Assembly (NCBI GenBank): GCA_964561655.1
Contig: CAZLQG010000028.1
Span: 1 to 9,724, forward strand
Length of the DNA stretch: 9,724 nt
Source of the DNA: CAZLQG01 sp964561655
GTDB lineage: Bacteria; Patescibacteriota; Doudnabacteria; UBA920
Direction of reading: 5' to 3'
Part shown: positions 1 to 5,748 of the stretch, one piece after another
Numbering within the stretch: position 1 is the stretch's first letter
How the letters are laid out: every line of letters begins with the position of its first letter
Notes under the pieces: model-generated
The model's input: only the letters and a program-made list of their open reading frames with translations
Database searches by the model: none
What the model was told of the DNA's origin: nothing
Translations under genes and position numbers: made by a program

Positions 1-1390
1 TAGAAGCGCCGGAAAGTTTTGCAGTAAAACTTTCTCCTTCAAACCCGCTTAAATTAATTCTAGAGGCGCCGCTTAAATCCACAGCCGTAATTTCCGGCAT
101 ATAAATTTCCAAACTCACCGGCTCGTTCCAGCAAAAAAAACATACTCTAAAATCGTTATCCCTGCTGACAACTAATTCGCCTATATTCACATTAGCTTCC
201 ATTTCGTCTAAATCTCTTTGCCTGCCTGTTGCAATTATCTTAAACTCAGTTGATGGATATACTGTTGCGCGGTAGGCAGACTCAAGTTTGATTTGATGGA
301 AATCTTTAAAGTCTAATTCTTGGGTAATAGTTTGCTGTCCGGGTACGTTTTTATAAACGCTTTCTATTTGCGGCGCGTACCTAAAGCCAATGTTTACCGC
401 AATGGCTATGGCCAAAACCCAGACCGCAATTAGCCCTATTGAACCCATTTTGCTGAATGTGGATTTGCCCGCAAGCAGCGTAGTGCCAAGCAAAATTAAA
501 AACATTATTGGAACAAACGCTACAAAAAATGAGGCAAAAACTCCGACATAAAACACCAAGCCCGTGGCTATGCTGCTAAGGGGAAAGTCCACATACGGGG
601 AATTTAGGTTAAACAGCAGGCTTATAGCGGCAACAACCAACCCTGCTATGGCCAAAGCGCCCGTTACTGTAAGAGCTAAACCGACAACTCTAAACAATGC
701 TGAAATAATTTTAACCAATGCCCTGCCAATCGCTCCCCCGCTTTTGCCAAAAGCCCTAAGCGGTGCGACTACCGCGTTTTTAACCCCGCTTCGATCTTTT
801 TTTTTAAACTCTTCTACTCGGTCTTTGACGGTTTGCTCTATGCCTTTTAAATTTATGGGCTGCCCGCGCATTTGCATTTTTTCCGTTTCGGTTTTTGCTT
901 CGGGCATAATTATCCATAATATGATGTAAAGCACTATGCCAAAACCGCCAAAAAATACGGAGATGGCAAAAATAAGCCTTACCCAAATGGAGTCCACGCC
1001 AATATAGGCCGCAATGCCACTGCACACTCCAGCGATAATGACGTCGTCAGGATTACGCATAAGCCTTTTACGGGCAAAGGATGGTTCTTTATTAGACGCC
1101 TGGCGCTCACTTGCGCCGGGCTTTGACTGGCCTTCCTCAAACTCGCTCGGCGCGCCCATTATTTTTAGTTTTTCCTCCGCCACTTCCTTTGTAAGAATTC
1201 CGCCCTTTCCTACTTTGGCTTCAAACTGTTCGGCCAAGCGGTCTTCTATGTCGGAGGTTATTTCTTCCGCGCCCTCCATGCTGGAAAAATGCGCGCGGAC
1301 TTCGGCCAAATAAGTTTCCAGGCGCGAATAGGCGTCTTCCTCCACCTGAAAACTAATTCCGCCGATAGAGATATTTATAGTCTTCTTCAT
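1..1390 (-). CDS. PspC-domain membrane protein with C-terminal DUF2807-like domain, partial (C-terminus beyond left edge)
   Basis: The frame is open from the ATG at 1390 to the window edge (463 codons, no stop), so the protein is truncated by the window. Reading it by hand gives, in order: an N-terminal domain starting MKKTINISIGG and containing an acidic helical stretch (EEITSDIEDRLAEQFEAK, about residues 42-59); a charged linker; a PspC domain at about 112-166 (AGVCSGIAAYIGVDSIWVRL, then a membrane helix ending in WIIMPEA); three more hydrophobic stretches at about 224-258, 272-307 and 315-336; and from about 355 a beta-rich region with repeated LSGAS-type motifs (VDLSGASRINLSGF), typical of DUF2807/head-GIN or toastrack domains. 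Families with this architecture belong to the wider phage-shock-like envelope-stress network and often sit beside a PadR regulator, as here. An in-frame ATG at 1408 would add MTNINY but lies inside the upstream repeat. No Shine-Dalgarno is visible. The exact function is inferred. Confidence 0.88.
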   Translation of the reverse strand, partial: MKKTINISIGGISFQVEEDAYSRLETYLAEVRAHFSSMEGAEEITSDIEDRLAEQFEAKVGKGGILTKEVAEEKLKIMGAPSEFEEGQSKPGASERQASNKEPSFARKRLMRNPDDVIIAGVCSGIAAYIGVDSIWVRLIFAISVFFGGFGIVLYIILWIIMPEAKTETEKMQMRGQPINLKGIEQTVKDRVEEFKKKDRSGVKNAVVAPLRAFGKSGGAIGRALVKIISALFRVVGLALTVTGALAIAGLVVAAISLLFNLNSPYVDFPLSSIATGLVFYVGVFASFFVAFVPIMFLILLGTTLLAGKSTFSKMGSIGLIAVWVLAIAIAVNIGFRYAPQIESVYKNVPGQQTITQELDFKDFHQIKLESAYRATVYPSTEFKIIATGRQRDLDEMEANVNIGELVVSRDNDFRVCFFCWNEPVSLEIYMPEITAVDLSGASRINLSGFEGESFTAKLSGAS

Positions 1391-1402
1391 ATAGTTGATG
1401 TT

Positions 1403-1484
1403 TGTCATCCCAAACTTGATTTGGGATCCAGAGCTCTAGATTCCGGCTAGCCTTTCGCTGCGCTCCATTGCTACCGGAATGACA
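1403..1484. repeat. 82-bp palindromic dispersed-type repeat between padR-like and pspC-like genes
   Basis: The element starts TGTCATCC and ends GGAATGACA, so its termini are inverted (TGTCAT / ATGACA). It holds two hairpins. One has arms ATCCCAAA (1407-1414) and TTTGGGAT (1420-1427) around a 5-nt loop. The other has arms ATTCCGG-TAGC (1440-1451, one bulged base) and GCTA-CCGGAAT (1470-1480). This layout (GTCATTCC...GGAATC...GGATCCC...GGGATGAC) resembles intergenic repeats found in many copies in several bacterial phyla. It begins 6 nt after the PadR-gene stop and ends 12 nt before the PspC-gene start. It has no T-tract, so it is not an obvious terminator. Only one copy is in the window, so its dispersed nature is inferred. 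Confidence 0.7.
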
Positions 1485-1490
1485 TAATTA

Positions 1491-1838
1491 TTAAAATGAT
1501 TTCTTAATTAATGATATTACAGATTGTGAAAGTTCTTCCCAGGTTTTATTAAGCTGATGCAGTGTTGTTGTGCCTTTCCCGGTAAGTTTATAATATTTTC
1601 TGGGAGGGCCACTTTTAGACTCTTTCCATTCATATTCAAGCATCTGTTCATTTTTAAGACGGGACAAAAGCGGATAAATTGTGCCTTCCACCACTATAAG
1701 GTTATCCTCTTTAAGCTCTTTCAAAATATCCGAAGCGTAAATTTCACCACGCGCGATAGTTAAAAGAATGGCGTATTCCAATATTCCCTTTCTCATTTGC
1801 GCTTTGGTATTTTCTAGATTGGCTTCCTGTGATTGCAT
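1491..1838 (-). CDS. PadR-family transcriptional regulator
   Basis: A small winged-helix DNA-binding protein of the PadR family (PF03551 type). From the ATG at 1838 it has 115 residues. The winged-helix core shows the family signatures RKGILEYAIL, IYASDILKEL, EGTIYPLLSRL (recognition helix region) and the wing SGPPRKYYKLTGKG, followed by a C-terminal helix for dimerisation. A longer reading starts at TTG 1871 (126 residues). I prefer 1838 because the best promoter (-10 at 1876-1881) would start transcription near 1869, and because related proteins begin only a few residues before an ENTxAQMRKG block like the one here. Neither start has a Shine-Dalgarno. It lies upstream of the PspC-domain gene on the same strand (97-nt gap filled by a repeat). 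PadR proteins commonly repress their own operon, so it probably controls the PspC-like gene; that role is inferred. Length and motifs are complete. Confidence 0.9.
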   Translation of the reverse strand: MQSQEANLENTKAQMRKGILEYAILLTIARGEIYASDILKELKEDNLIVVEGTIYPLLSRLKNEQMLEYEWKESKSGPPRKYYKLTGKGTTTLHQLNKTWEELSQSVISLIKKSF

Positions 1839-1875
1839 TTTTTCAGCTATTAGTTTTTCATTATTAGCCAAACTT

Positions 1876-1904
1876 ACTATATACTACACTACCTTTTTAT
1901 GCAA
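1876..1904 (-). promoter_or_regulatory. Promoter for the padR-like gene
   Basis: On the minus strand, TTGCAT (1904-1899) and TATAGT (1881-1876) are separated by exactly 17 bp. Transcription would start near 1869, giving a leader of about 30 nt to the ATG at 1838 and making the TTG at 1871 an unlikely start. It points away from the sdpR-like promoter; the two -35 boxes are 23 bp apart. Confidence 0.5.
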
Positions 1905-1927
1905 GGTACTAGGTTGTGGATATCTAC

Positions 1928-1956
1928 TTGACATTGCATTTTTTATAGTTTAATAT
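1928..1956 (+). promoter_or_regulatory. Strong sigma-70-type promoter for the sdpR/sdpI-like operon
   Basis: Perfect -35 TTGACA (1928-1933), 17-bp spacer, and -10 TAATAT (1951-1956). Transcription would start near 1963, inside the adjacent inverted repeat, giving a leader of about 34 nt to the ATG at 1997. The closeness to consensus fits a promoter held off by a repressor. Confidence 0.78.
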
Positions 1957-1977
1957 TTAGATAGATATCTAAATATT
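1952..1977. promoter_or_regulatory. Inverted-repeat operator overlapping the -10 box, probably bound by the adjacent ArsR/SdpR-like protein
   Basis: Two perfect 11-bp arms, AATATTTAGAT (1952-1962) and ATCTAAATATT (1967-1977), flank a 4-bp centre (AGAT). The site covers five bases of the -10 box and the predicted start of transcription, so a bound dimer would block RNA polymerase. ArsR-family repressors typically bind AT-rich imperfect palindromes of this kind at their own promoters. The binder is inferred from position. A further copy of the half-site GATATCTA lies upstream at 1919-1926. Confidence 0.72.
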
Positions 1978-1996
1978 ATTAACATTCCTTTTATTT

Positions 1997-2269
1997 ATGG
2001 GGCTTTCCGAAACTTTCCATGCCCTTTCCGACCCCAACAGGCAAAAAATCCTAGGCCTTTTAAAAGAAAAAGAAATGCCTGTTTCGGAAATCGGTTCACA
2101 CTTAGACATTACCCTCCCTACCCTTTCGCACCATTTGGACATCTTAAAAAGGGCGGATTTGGTTTCCCCCCGCAGGCAGGGCCAGCAAATTTTTTACAGC
2201 CTCAACTTAAGCGTATTTGAGGAGATTTCTGAAAAAATAATTAAATTTTTAAAATTTAAAAAATCTTAA
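1997..2269 (+). CDS. ArsR-family transcriptional repressor, SdpR-like
   Basis: A 90-residue winged-helix protein. The start of the fold reads FHALSDPNRQKILGLLK, the helix-turn-helix covers about residues 27-53 (MPVSEIGSHLDI, then TLPTLSHHLDILKRADLV), and the wing is RRQGQQIFYSLN. This matches the SdpR branch of ArsR proteins (SDPxRxxIL, SxxxSHHLxxLKxAxLV, GxxxxYSLN). It lacks the ELCVCDL-type cysteine motif of metal-sensing ArsR/SmtB members and contains no cysteine, so metal sensing is unlikely. It is followed by an SdpI-like gene 75 bp downstream. In B. subtilis, SdpR represses sdpRI until SdpI, occupied by the SDP toxin, holds SdpR at the membrane; the same logic is proposed here by analogy. 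The ATG at 1997 begins the conserved fold directly; no Shine-Dalgarno is visible. Confidence 0.9.
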   Translation: MGLSETFHALSDPNRQKILGLLKEKEMPVSEIGSHLDITLPTLSHHLDILKRADLVSPRRQGQQIFYSLNLSVFEEISEKIIKFLKFKKS

Positions 2270-2336
2270 CATACTAATATGCTAGCATTCTAACAAGATA
2301 GCAAAAGCTAAAATGTTAAGATGTTAAAATGTTAAA
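2265..2336. repeat. Short repeats in the sdpR-sdpI spacer: 3 x 8-bp tandem ATGTTAA(A/G) plus inverted copy
   Basis: Three head-to-tail 8-mers, ATGTTAAG, ATGTTAAA and ATGTTAAA, fill 2313-2336, just 8 bp before the SdpI start codon. An inverted copy CTTAACAT lies at 2265-2272 across the SdpR stop codon and can pair with 2313-2320. Inside that 40-nt loop are the 10-bp palindrome ATGCTAGCAT (2279-2288) and TGCTA/TAGCA arms. This could fold into a branched hairpin in the mRNA between the two genes. Function unknown. Confidence 0.6.
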
Positions 2337-2344
2337 ATAATTTT

Positions 2345-3016
2345 ATGGACACCCCAACCAAATTCAACATCAGGCAGGAAATTTTTCCCATCTTGCTAAT
2401 TCTCGTGTCATTTGCCTTTGGCGTCTACTTTTATCAACACTTCCCCGACCGCGTCGCCAGCCACTGGAATTTCAAAGGCGAGGTAGACGGCTACACCGGC
2501 AAATTCTTCGGCTCGCTATTTATTCCCCTGCTCTTGCTTGGCATGTATGTCTTATTTTTGGTATTGCCGAAAATTGACCCCAAAAAAGAAAGGTACGCGG
2601 AATTCATGGGCGTATACAATTTAGTTAAAACCTTGATTTTGGGAGTGATGTTTGTAATTTTCCTTGCGACCGGCTATTACAATCTTGGTTTTAAAATTTC
2701 TATTGGCAGCCTGGTACCTATGCTCATTGGCGCAATGTTTATAGTAATGGGAAATTATATGGGCAAAATCAAGAATAACTGGTTTTTGGGCATAAAGACC
2801 CCCTGGACTTTAAGCAGTGAAAACGTCTGGAATAAAACCCATCGCCTGGGCGGCTGGCTGTTTATGCTTTTTGGCCTTGGGCTTGTCCTAGTACCATTCC
2901 TGCCCGCCTCTTATAGTCCGGTAATATTGTTCGGCGGGGTAATAATTTTGGTTTTGGGAACTTTTGTGTATTCCTATTGGCTTTACAGGAAAGAAAAGGA
3001 AAATCAAATCCAATAA
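2345..3016 (+). CDS. SdpI-family membrane protein (DUF1648 plus SdpI domains), likely immunity/signalling partner
   Basis: A 223-residue integral membrane protein with six predicted helices at about residues 13-31, 54-76, 93-112, 119-138, 169-187 and 192-213. The N-terminal DUF1648 part carries the loop HFPDRVASHWNFKGEVDGY (32-50). The C-terminal SdpI part carries GNYMGKIKNNWFLGIKTPW, then NVWNKTHRLGGW (about 136-171). The size is close to B. subtilis SdpI (about 207 residues), which protects cells from the SDP toxin peptide and controls SdpR. It follows an SdpR-like repressor in the same direction, so the pair is read as one operon. No SDP toxin precursor (sdpC) or sdpAB gene is in the window, so the ligand is unknown; sensing of an external peptide or of membrane damage is inference. 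The ORF is complete; the ATG at 2345 has an AT-only leader without a Shine-Dalgarno. Confidence 0.9.
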   Translation: MDTPTKFNIRQEIFPILLILVSFAFGVYFYQHFPDRVASHWNFKGEVDGYTGKFFGSLFIPLLLLGMYVLFLVLPKIDPKKERYAEFMGVYNLVKTLILGVMFVIFLATGYYNLGFKISIGSLVPMLIGAMFIVMGNYMGKIKNNWFLGIKTPWTLSSENVWNKTHRLGGWLFMLFGLGLVLVPFLPASYSPVILFGGVIILVLGTFVYSYWLYRKEKENQIQ

Positions 3017-3024
3017 TTTTAACT

Positions 3025-3056
3025 AAAAACCTCCCTAAATGTTTAGGGAGGTTTTT
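3025..3056. terminator. Bidirectional rho-independent terminator between convergent sdpI-like and AEC genes
   Basis: Perfect arms AAAAACCTCCCTAAA (3025-3039) and TTTAGGGAGGTTTTT (3042-3056) form a GC-centred hairpin with T5 on either strand. It lies 8 bp after the SdpI-like stop and just beyond the stop of the convergent permease gene, so it can end both transcripts. Confidence 0.93.
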
Positions 3057-3064
3057 AATATGGT

Positions 3065-3982
3065 TTAGACAAGCTTAAGTAAAAACATGGAAATCGTGAC
3101 TATGGAAACTGCAGTGCTTATTAAAATAGCGTTGGCAACAAAAGCTTTGTCTAGTTTATACTGCTCGGCAATCACGAATGTGGTGACCGCAACCGGCATT
3201 GCCGCGACAAGGGCCGAAACGCTGATCCCAATGGAACTTAAACTAAACCAGTTAGTCAAAAGCAAAACAAACAAGGGAAAAACAATTAACTTTAAGGCTG
3301 AGACCAAAACCGTAAGGCCAAAATGCTTTTGAATAAATTTTCCGTGAATAAACGCCCCTAAAGCGAACAAGGCCACAGGAGAAGCCGTTGCTCCAAGCAT
3401 TGAAAGCGGCTTTTTTAATATTTGCACATGATAGCCTTCAAGCTGCAGAAGGCTCAACAGCACCCCAAAAAGCAAACCCAAAACGAGCGGGTTCTTTATA
3501 AAATCGTAAAAATATGTCTTTAGCTTCCTCGACTTTACCACCCAGAATTCTATCATTACAATTGCCAAAATCAGGTTTAAAATTAAATGCGGGGTGGCAA
3601 TTGCGGTAACGTGCGCAAAATTCTCGGCACCAAAAGCTTCCTGCATTATGGGAAAACCCATATACACGGTATTGCCCACGACTGCCGCCATAAAAATGGC
3701 GGCTTTAATTTTGCCGTCAAGCTTAAAACGGGACAAAACCAAAGCTAAAAGAATGGCGAAAGCCAAAACCGCCAGAACATTGAATCCTACGGCCGGCAAA
3801 ATTGATTTTTCAGACCAGTTGATTTCCCAAAAACTTACTAAAATTATGGCTGGCAGGGAAACATAATACACAAACGAATTCAACACGTGCACCCAGCTCT
3901 CCTCCACCAGCCCGCGCGCTTTTAAAGCGTAGCCCAAAAGAATGATTAGAAAAATCGGCAGGACAATTACAAATATATTCAT
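3065..3982 (-). CDS. AEC-family (auxin efflux carrier-type) permease
   Basis: A 305-residue, very hydrophobic protein with about ten membrane segments, a length usual for the bacterial AEC family (PF03547, TC 2.A.69). The N-terminus (IVLPIFLIILLGYALKARGL) is the family's first helix and loop. Other recognisable blocks are GNTVYMGFPI (103-112), the cytoplasmic loop KNPLVLGLLFGVLLS (about 164-178), TASPVALFALGAF (199-211) and the late-helix motif AAMPVAVTTFVIAEQY (260-275), which holds residues conserved in the family. Bacterial members export or import organic acids such as malate and malonate, or amino acids; nothing nearby fixes the substrate, and the plant auxin name should not be taken literally. 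It is a single-gene unit, divergent from the lactonase gene and convergent with the sdpI-like gene. Start at ATG 3982, about 38 nt after a good promoter. Confidence 0.9.
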   Translation of the reverse strand: MNIFVIVLPIFLIILLGYALKARGLVEESWVHVLNSFVYYVSLPAIILVSFWEINWSEKSILPAVGFNVLAVLAFAILLALVLSRFKLDGKIKAAIFMAAVVGNTVYMGFPIMQEAFGAENFAHVTAIATPHLILNLILAIVMIEFWVVKSRKLKTYFYDFIKNPLVLGLLFGVLLSLLQLEGYHVQILKKPLSMLGATASPVALFALGAFIHGKFIQKHFGLTVLVSALKLIVFPLFVLLLTNWFSLSSIGISVSALVAAMPVAVTTFVIAEQYKLDKAFVANAILISTAVSIVTISMFLLKLV

Positions 3983-4022
3983 GGATATTGGTGTTTGTTT
4001 CGTTAAACTAATCTGTTGATGC

Positions 4023-4056
4023 TATAATTATATCAAACCCAAATTATTATTGCCAA
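4023..4056. promoter_or_regulatory. Overlapping divergent promoters sharing the palindrome TATAATTATA
   Basis: The 10-bp palindrome TATAATTATA (4023-4032) supplies a consensus -10 TATAAT on each strand. Leftward, TTGGCA (4056-4051) lies 18 bp upstream of its -10, giving a start near 4020 and a leader of about 38 nt to the permease ATG. Rightward, the -10 at 4023-4028 would start near 4035, about 28 nt before the lactonase ATG, but no good -35 is visible 16-18 bp upstream. Polymerase can occupy only one at a time. The leftward promoter is better supported than the rightward one. Confidence 0.6.
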
Positions 4057-4062
4057 TTAACG

Positions 4063-4776
4063 ATGCTAGTCAATAAATTTAACTCACACCAAGAAGCGGC
4101 TGCCGCAGCAGGAGAAACATTGAACAGTCTGTTGATAAGTAACAAAGACACGCCTGTCCTGCTTATGCTCTCAGGGGGCTCTAGCTTTTCTGTGCTGGAA
4201 TATGCCGGTGACGAAGGGCTGACCGAAAATCTCACAATCAGCATGCTGGATGAAAGATTTAACCAAGACCCTGACGTAAATAATTTTTTGCAGCTTCAAA
4301 AACTAGAATTTTATGAAAGAGCCTTAAAAAAACACGTAAATTTTACAGGCACGCTCCCCCGGCCCGGGGAATTAATGGATGACATGAAAATCCGCTTTGA
4401 ACTTGCCTTAAAAAACTGGAAAAACGCGAACCCCAAAGGAAAAATCTTTGCCACCTTTGGCATAGGCGCGGACGGGCATACGGCCGGCATTTTCCCCTAT
4501 CCTGACAACCCTGCGTTCTTCAACGAAGCCTTTGAAAACCAACACTGGGTTATGGCTTATTTTGCAAAAGGCAAGCACAAGCATGAACAAAGAATAACCA
4601 CTACTTTTACTTTTTTTAAACTGATTGACGAAGCAATTGTGTTTATTTGCGGGGATGATAAAAAAATAGCGTTTGAAAAATTTATAAAAGGCAACGGCCA
4701 GCCCCACGAACTCCCCGCGCTTGGAATTCACCAAACCAAACACCAGCAAATCTTTACGGATATCATTTCAAACTAA
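4063..4776 (+). CDS. 6-phosphogluconolactonase family protein (glucosamine-6-phosphate isomerase/6PGL fold)
   Basis: A 237-residue cytoplasmic protein of the family (PF01182) that hydrolyses 6-phosphoglucono-1,5-lactone to 6-phosphogluconate in the oxidative pentose phosphate pathway. Visible motifs are the phosphate-binding LMLSGGSS (34-41), LDERF followed by a short loop and an asparagine pair (62-66, 73-74), the active-site block GIGADGHTAGIFP (133-145, with the catalytic histidine at 139), and QRITTTF (176-182). The size agrees with pgl/DevB-type enzymes. The lack of an isomerase-type context, together with the 6PGL-like GADGHTA block, favours lactonase over glucosamine-6-phosphate deaminase, but the two share a fold and the assignment rests on motifs. 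No zwf or gnd gene is in the window. It is a single-gene unit with its own terminator. ATG 4063 is preferred because it starts just before the first family beta strand; no Shine-Dalgarno. Confidence 0.82.
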   Translation: MLVNKFNSHQEAAAAAGETLNSLLISNKDTPVLLMLSGGSSFSVLEYAGDEGLTENLTISMLDERFNQDPDVNNFLQLQKLEFYERALKKHVNFTGTLPRPGELMDDMKIRFELALKNWKNANPKGKIFATFGIGADGHTAGIFPYPDNPAFFNEAFENQHWVMAYFAKGKHKHEQRITTTFTFFKLIDEAIVFICGDDKKIAFEKFIKGNGQPHELPALGIHQTKHQQIFTDIISN

Positions 4777-4820
4777 AAACGGCTCCTTAATTCAGTCAGC
4801 TGATGGATTGAGCCGTTTTT
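4775..4820. terminator. Bidirectional hairpin terminator between convergent pgl-like and pyrB genes
   Basis: Arms AAAAACGGCTC (4775-4785) and GAGCCGTTTTT (4810-4820) with T5 on either strand. The 24-nt loop can extend the stem through CTTAATTCA / TGGATTGAG pairing (including G-U pairs), topped by the palindrome TCAGCTGA (4796-4803). It overlaps the lactonase-gene stop codon and lies 20 bp beyond the pyrB stop, so it closes both transcripts. Confidence 0.9.
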
Positions 4821-4839
4821 ACTATTCTTTGATAAAATA

Positions 4840-5748
4840 CTAAGCCTCCAAAACCATCTTCAGCAAAGCCATACGCACATACAGGCCGTTTTGTGCCTGT
4901 TCAAAATAAATGGCATTGGGCAAATCGTCCGCGTCTGTCTCTATTTCATCAATCCTGGGCAATGGGTCCAAAATTAAAGTTTTTGTTCCTTCCGCCAGTT
5001 TTTTAGTAATAACCAAAGCTTTCCTGTATTTTTCAAACTCCGCGCGGTCGGTAAAACGCTCTTCCTGAAGACGGTTAGCGTAAAAAATATCGTACTCCCC
5101 AAACTTGTCTAAATTGTCAGTTATTTCAAACTGCGCTCCCCGCTTTGTTAAATCTTCTAAAACATCTTCCGAAGGGTTCAAGGCCGGCGGGCAAACAAAA
5201 GTAAATTTGTTATTTTCAAAATGCGTCAAAAGCAAAGCCAAACTGCGGATAGTGCGCGAATGCTTGGGGTCAAAGCCAAAAGCCACGTTTAAATTATTGA
5301 GCCTGCCCATACGCTTTTTTATAGTGTACAAATCCAGCAAAGCCTGGGTTGGATGCTGGTTGCCGCCGTCGCCGGCGTTGATTACCGCACTTTTGGCCAC
5401 CTTAGCCGCTTCTTCCGCCGCGCCTTCTTTATAGTGGCGCATTACCAAAATATCGGCATAATTGCAGACAATTTTAGTGGTGTCTTGGATGGACTCGCCC
5501 TTGTGCTCCGAAGAATTCTCCGCCGCGTTTTCGGCGCTAATTACCCCCGCGCCAAGCTTTAAGGCCGCCGTTTCAAACGAAAGGCGCGTTCTGGTAGAAG
5601 GTTCAAAAAACATACAGGCCACGATTTTGCCCTCCAGGGCTTTTTTTACTTTGCCGGACCTGCATTGTTTTTCCATTTCTTCGGCCAGAGAAAGGATATC
5701 TTCCAAATCGCTTTTGGAAAATTGCGGCGCGGAAAGAATGTGCTTCAT
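4840..5748 (-). CDS. pyrB: Aspartate carbamoyltransferase catalytic subunit
   Basis: A 302-residue enzyme (close to the usual 305-310) that joins carbamoyl phosphate and L-aspartate to N-carbamoyl-aspartate, step 2 of UMP synthesis. The carbamoyl-phosphate domain shows FFEPSTRTRLSFET (47-60), the mobile 80s loop with KGES (83-86), MRHYKEGAA (103-111) and NAGDGGNQHPTQALLD (124-139). The aspartate domain shows DPKHSRTIRSL (160-170, where E. coli has DLKYGRTVHSL), RLQEERF (226-232), DPLPRIDE (261-268) and a C-terminal YFEQAQNGLYVR block. All main substrate-binding residues appear present. This is the E. coli-like catalytic class, but no pyrI regulatory gene follows; a terminator does. It is last in a carA-carB-pyrB run, 63 nt after carB, so it is probably co-transcribed. 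The ATG at 5748 has no Shine-Dalgarno. Confidence 0.96.
   Translation of the reverse strand: MKHILSAPQFSKSDLEDILSLAEEMEKQCRSGKVKKALEGKIVACMFFEPSTRTRLSFETAALKLGAGVISAENAAENSSEHKGESIQDTTKIVCNYADILVMRHYKEGAAEEAAKVAKSAVINAGDGGNQHPTQALLDLYTIKKRMGRLNNLNVAFGFDPKHSRTIRSLALLLTHFENNKFTFVCPPALNPSEDVLEDLTKRGAQFEITDNLDKFGEYDIFYANRLQEERFTDRAEFEKYRKALVITKKLAEGTKTLILDPLPRIDEIETDADDLPNAIYFEQAQNGLYVRMALLKMVLEA

Noticed and set aside
564..929. 121-codon plus-strand frame inside the PspC gene
   Set aside because: It is antisense to a frame with clear PspC and membrane features; its own translation shows no family signature.
804..1025. Possible frameshift in the PspC gene, suggested by an open minus-strand frame here
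   Set aside because: Counting the A run at 955-960 gives six A, so the PspC frame reads straight through as ...ISVFFGGFGIVLY... without a shift; the other frame is a shadow.
1403..1484. CRISPR or insertion-sequence remnant
   Set aside because: There is one unit only, no spacer-repeat periodicity, no transposase fragment and no target duplication that I can see; a palindromic intergenic repeat explains it better.
1869..1871. TTG as the padR-like start
   Set aside because: It lies at or before the predicted transcription start and extends beyond the usual N-terminus; ATG 1838 fits better, although this is not certain.
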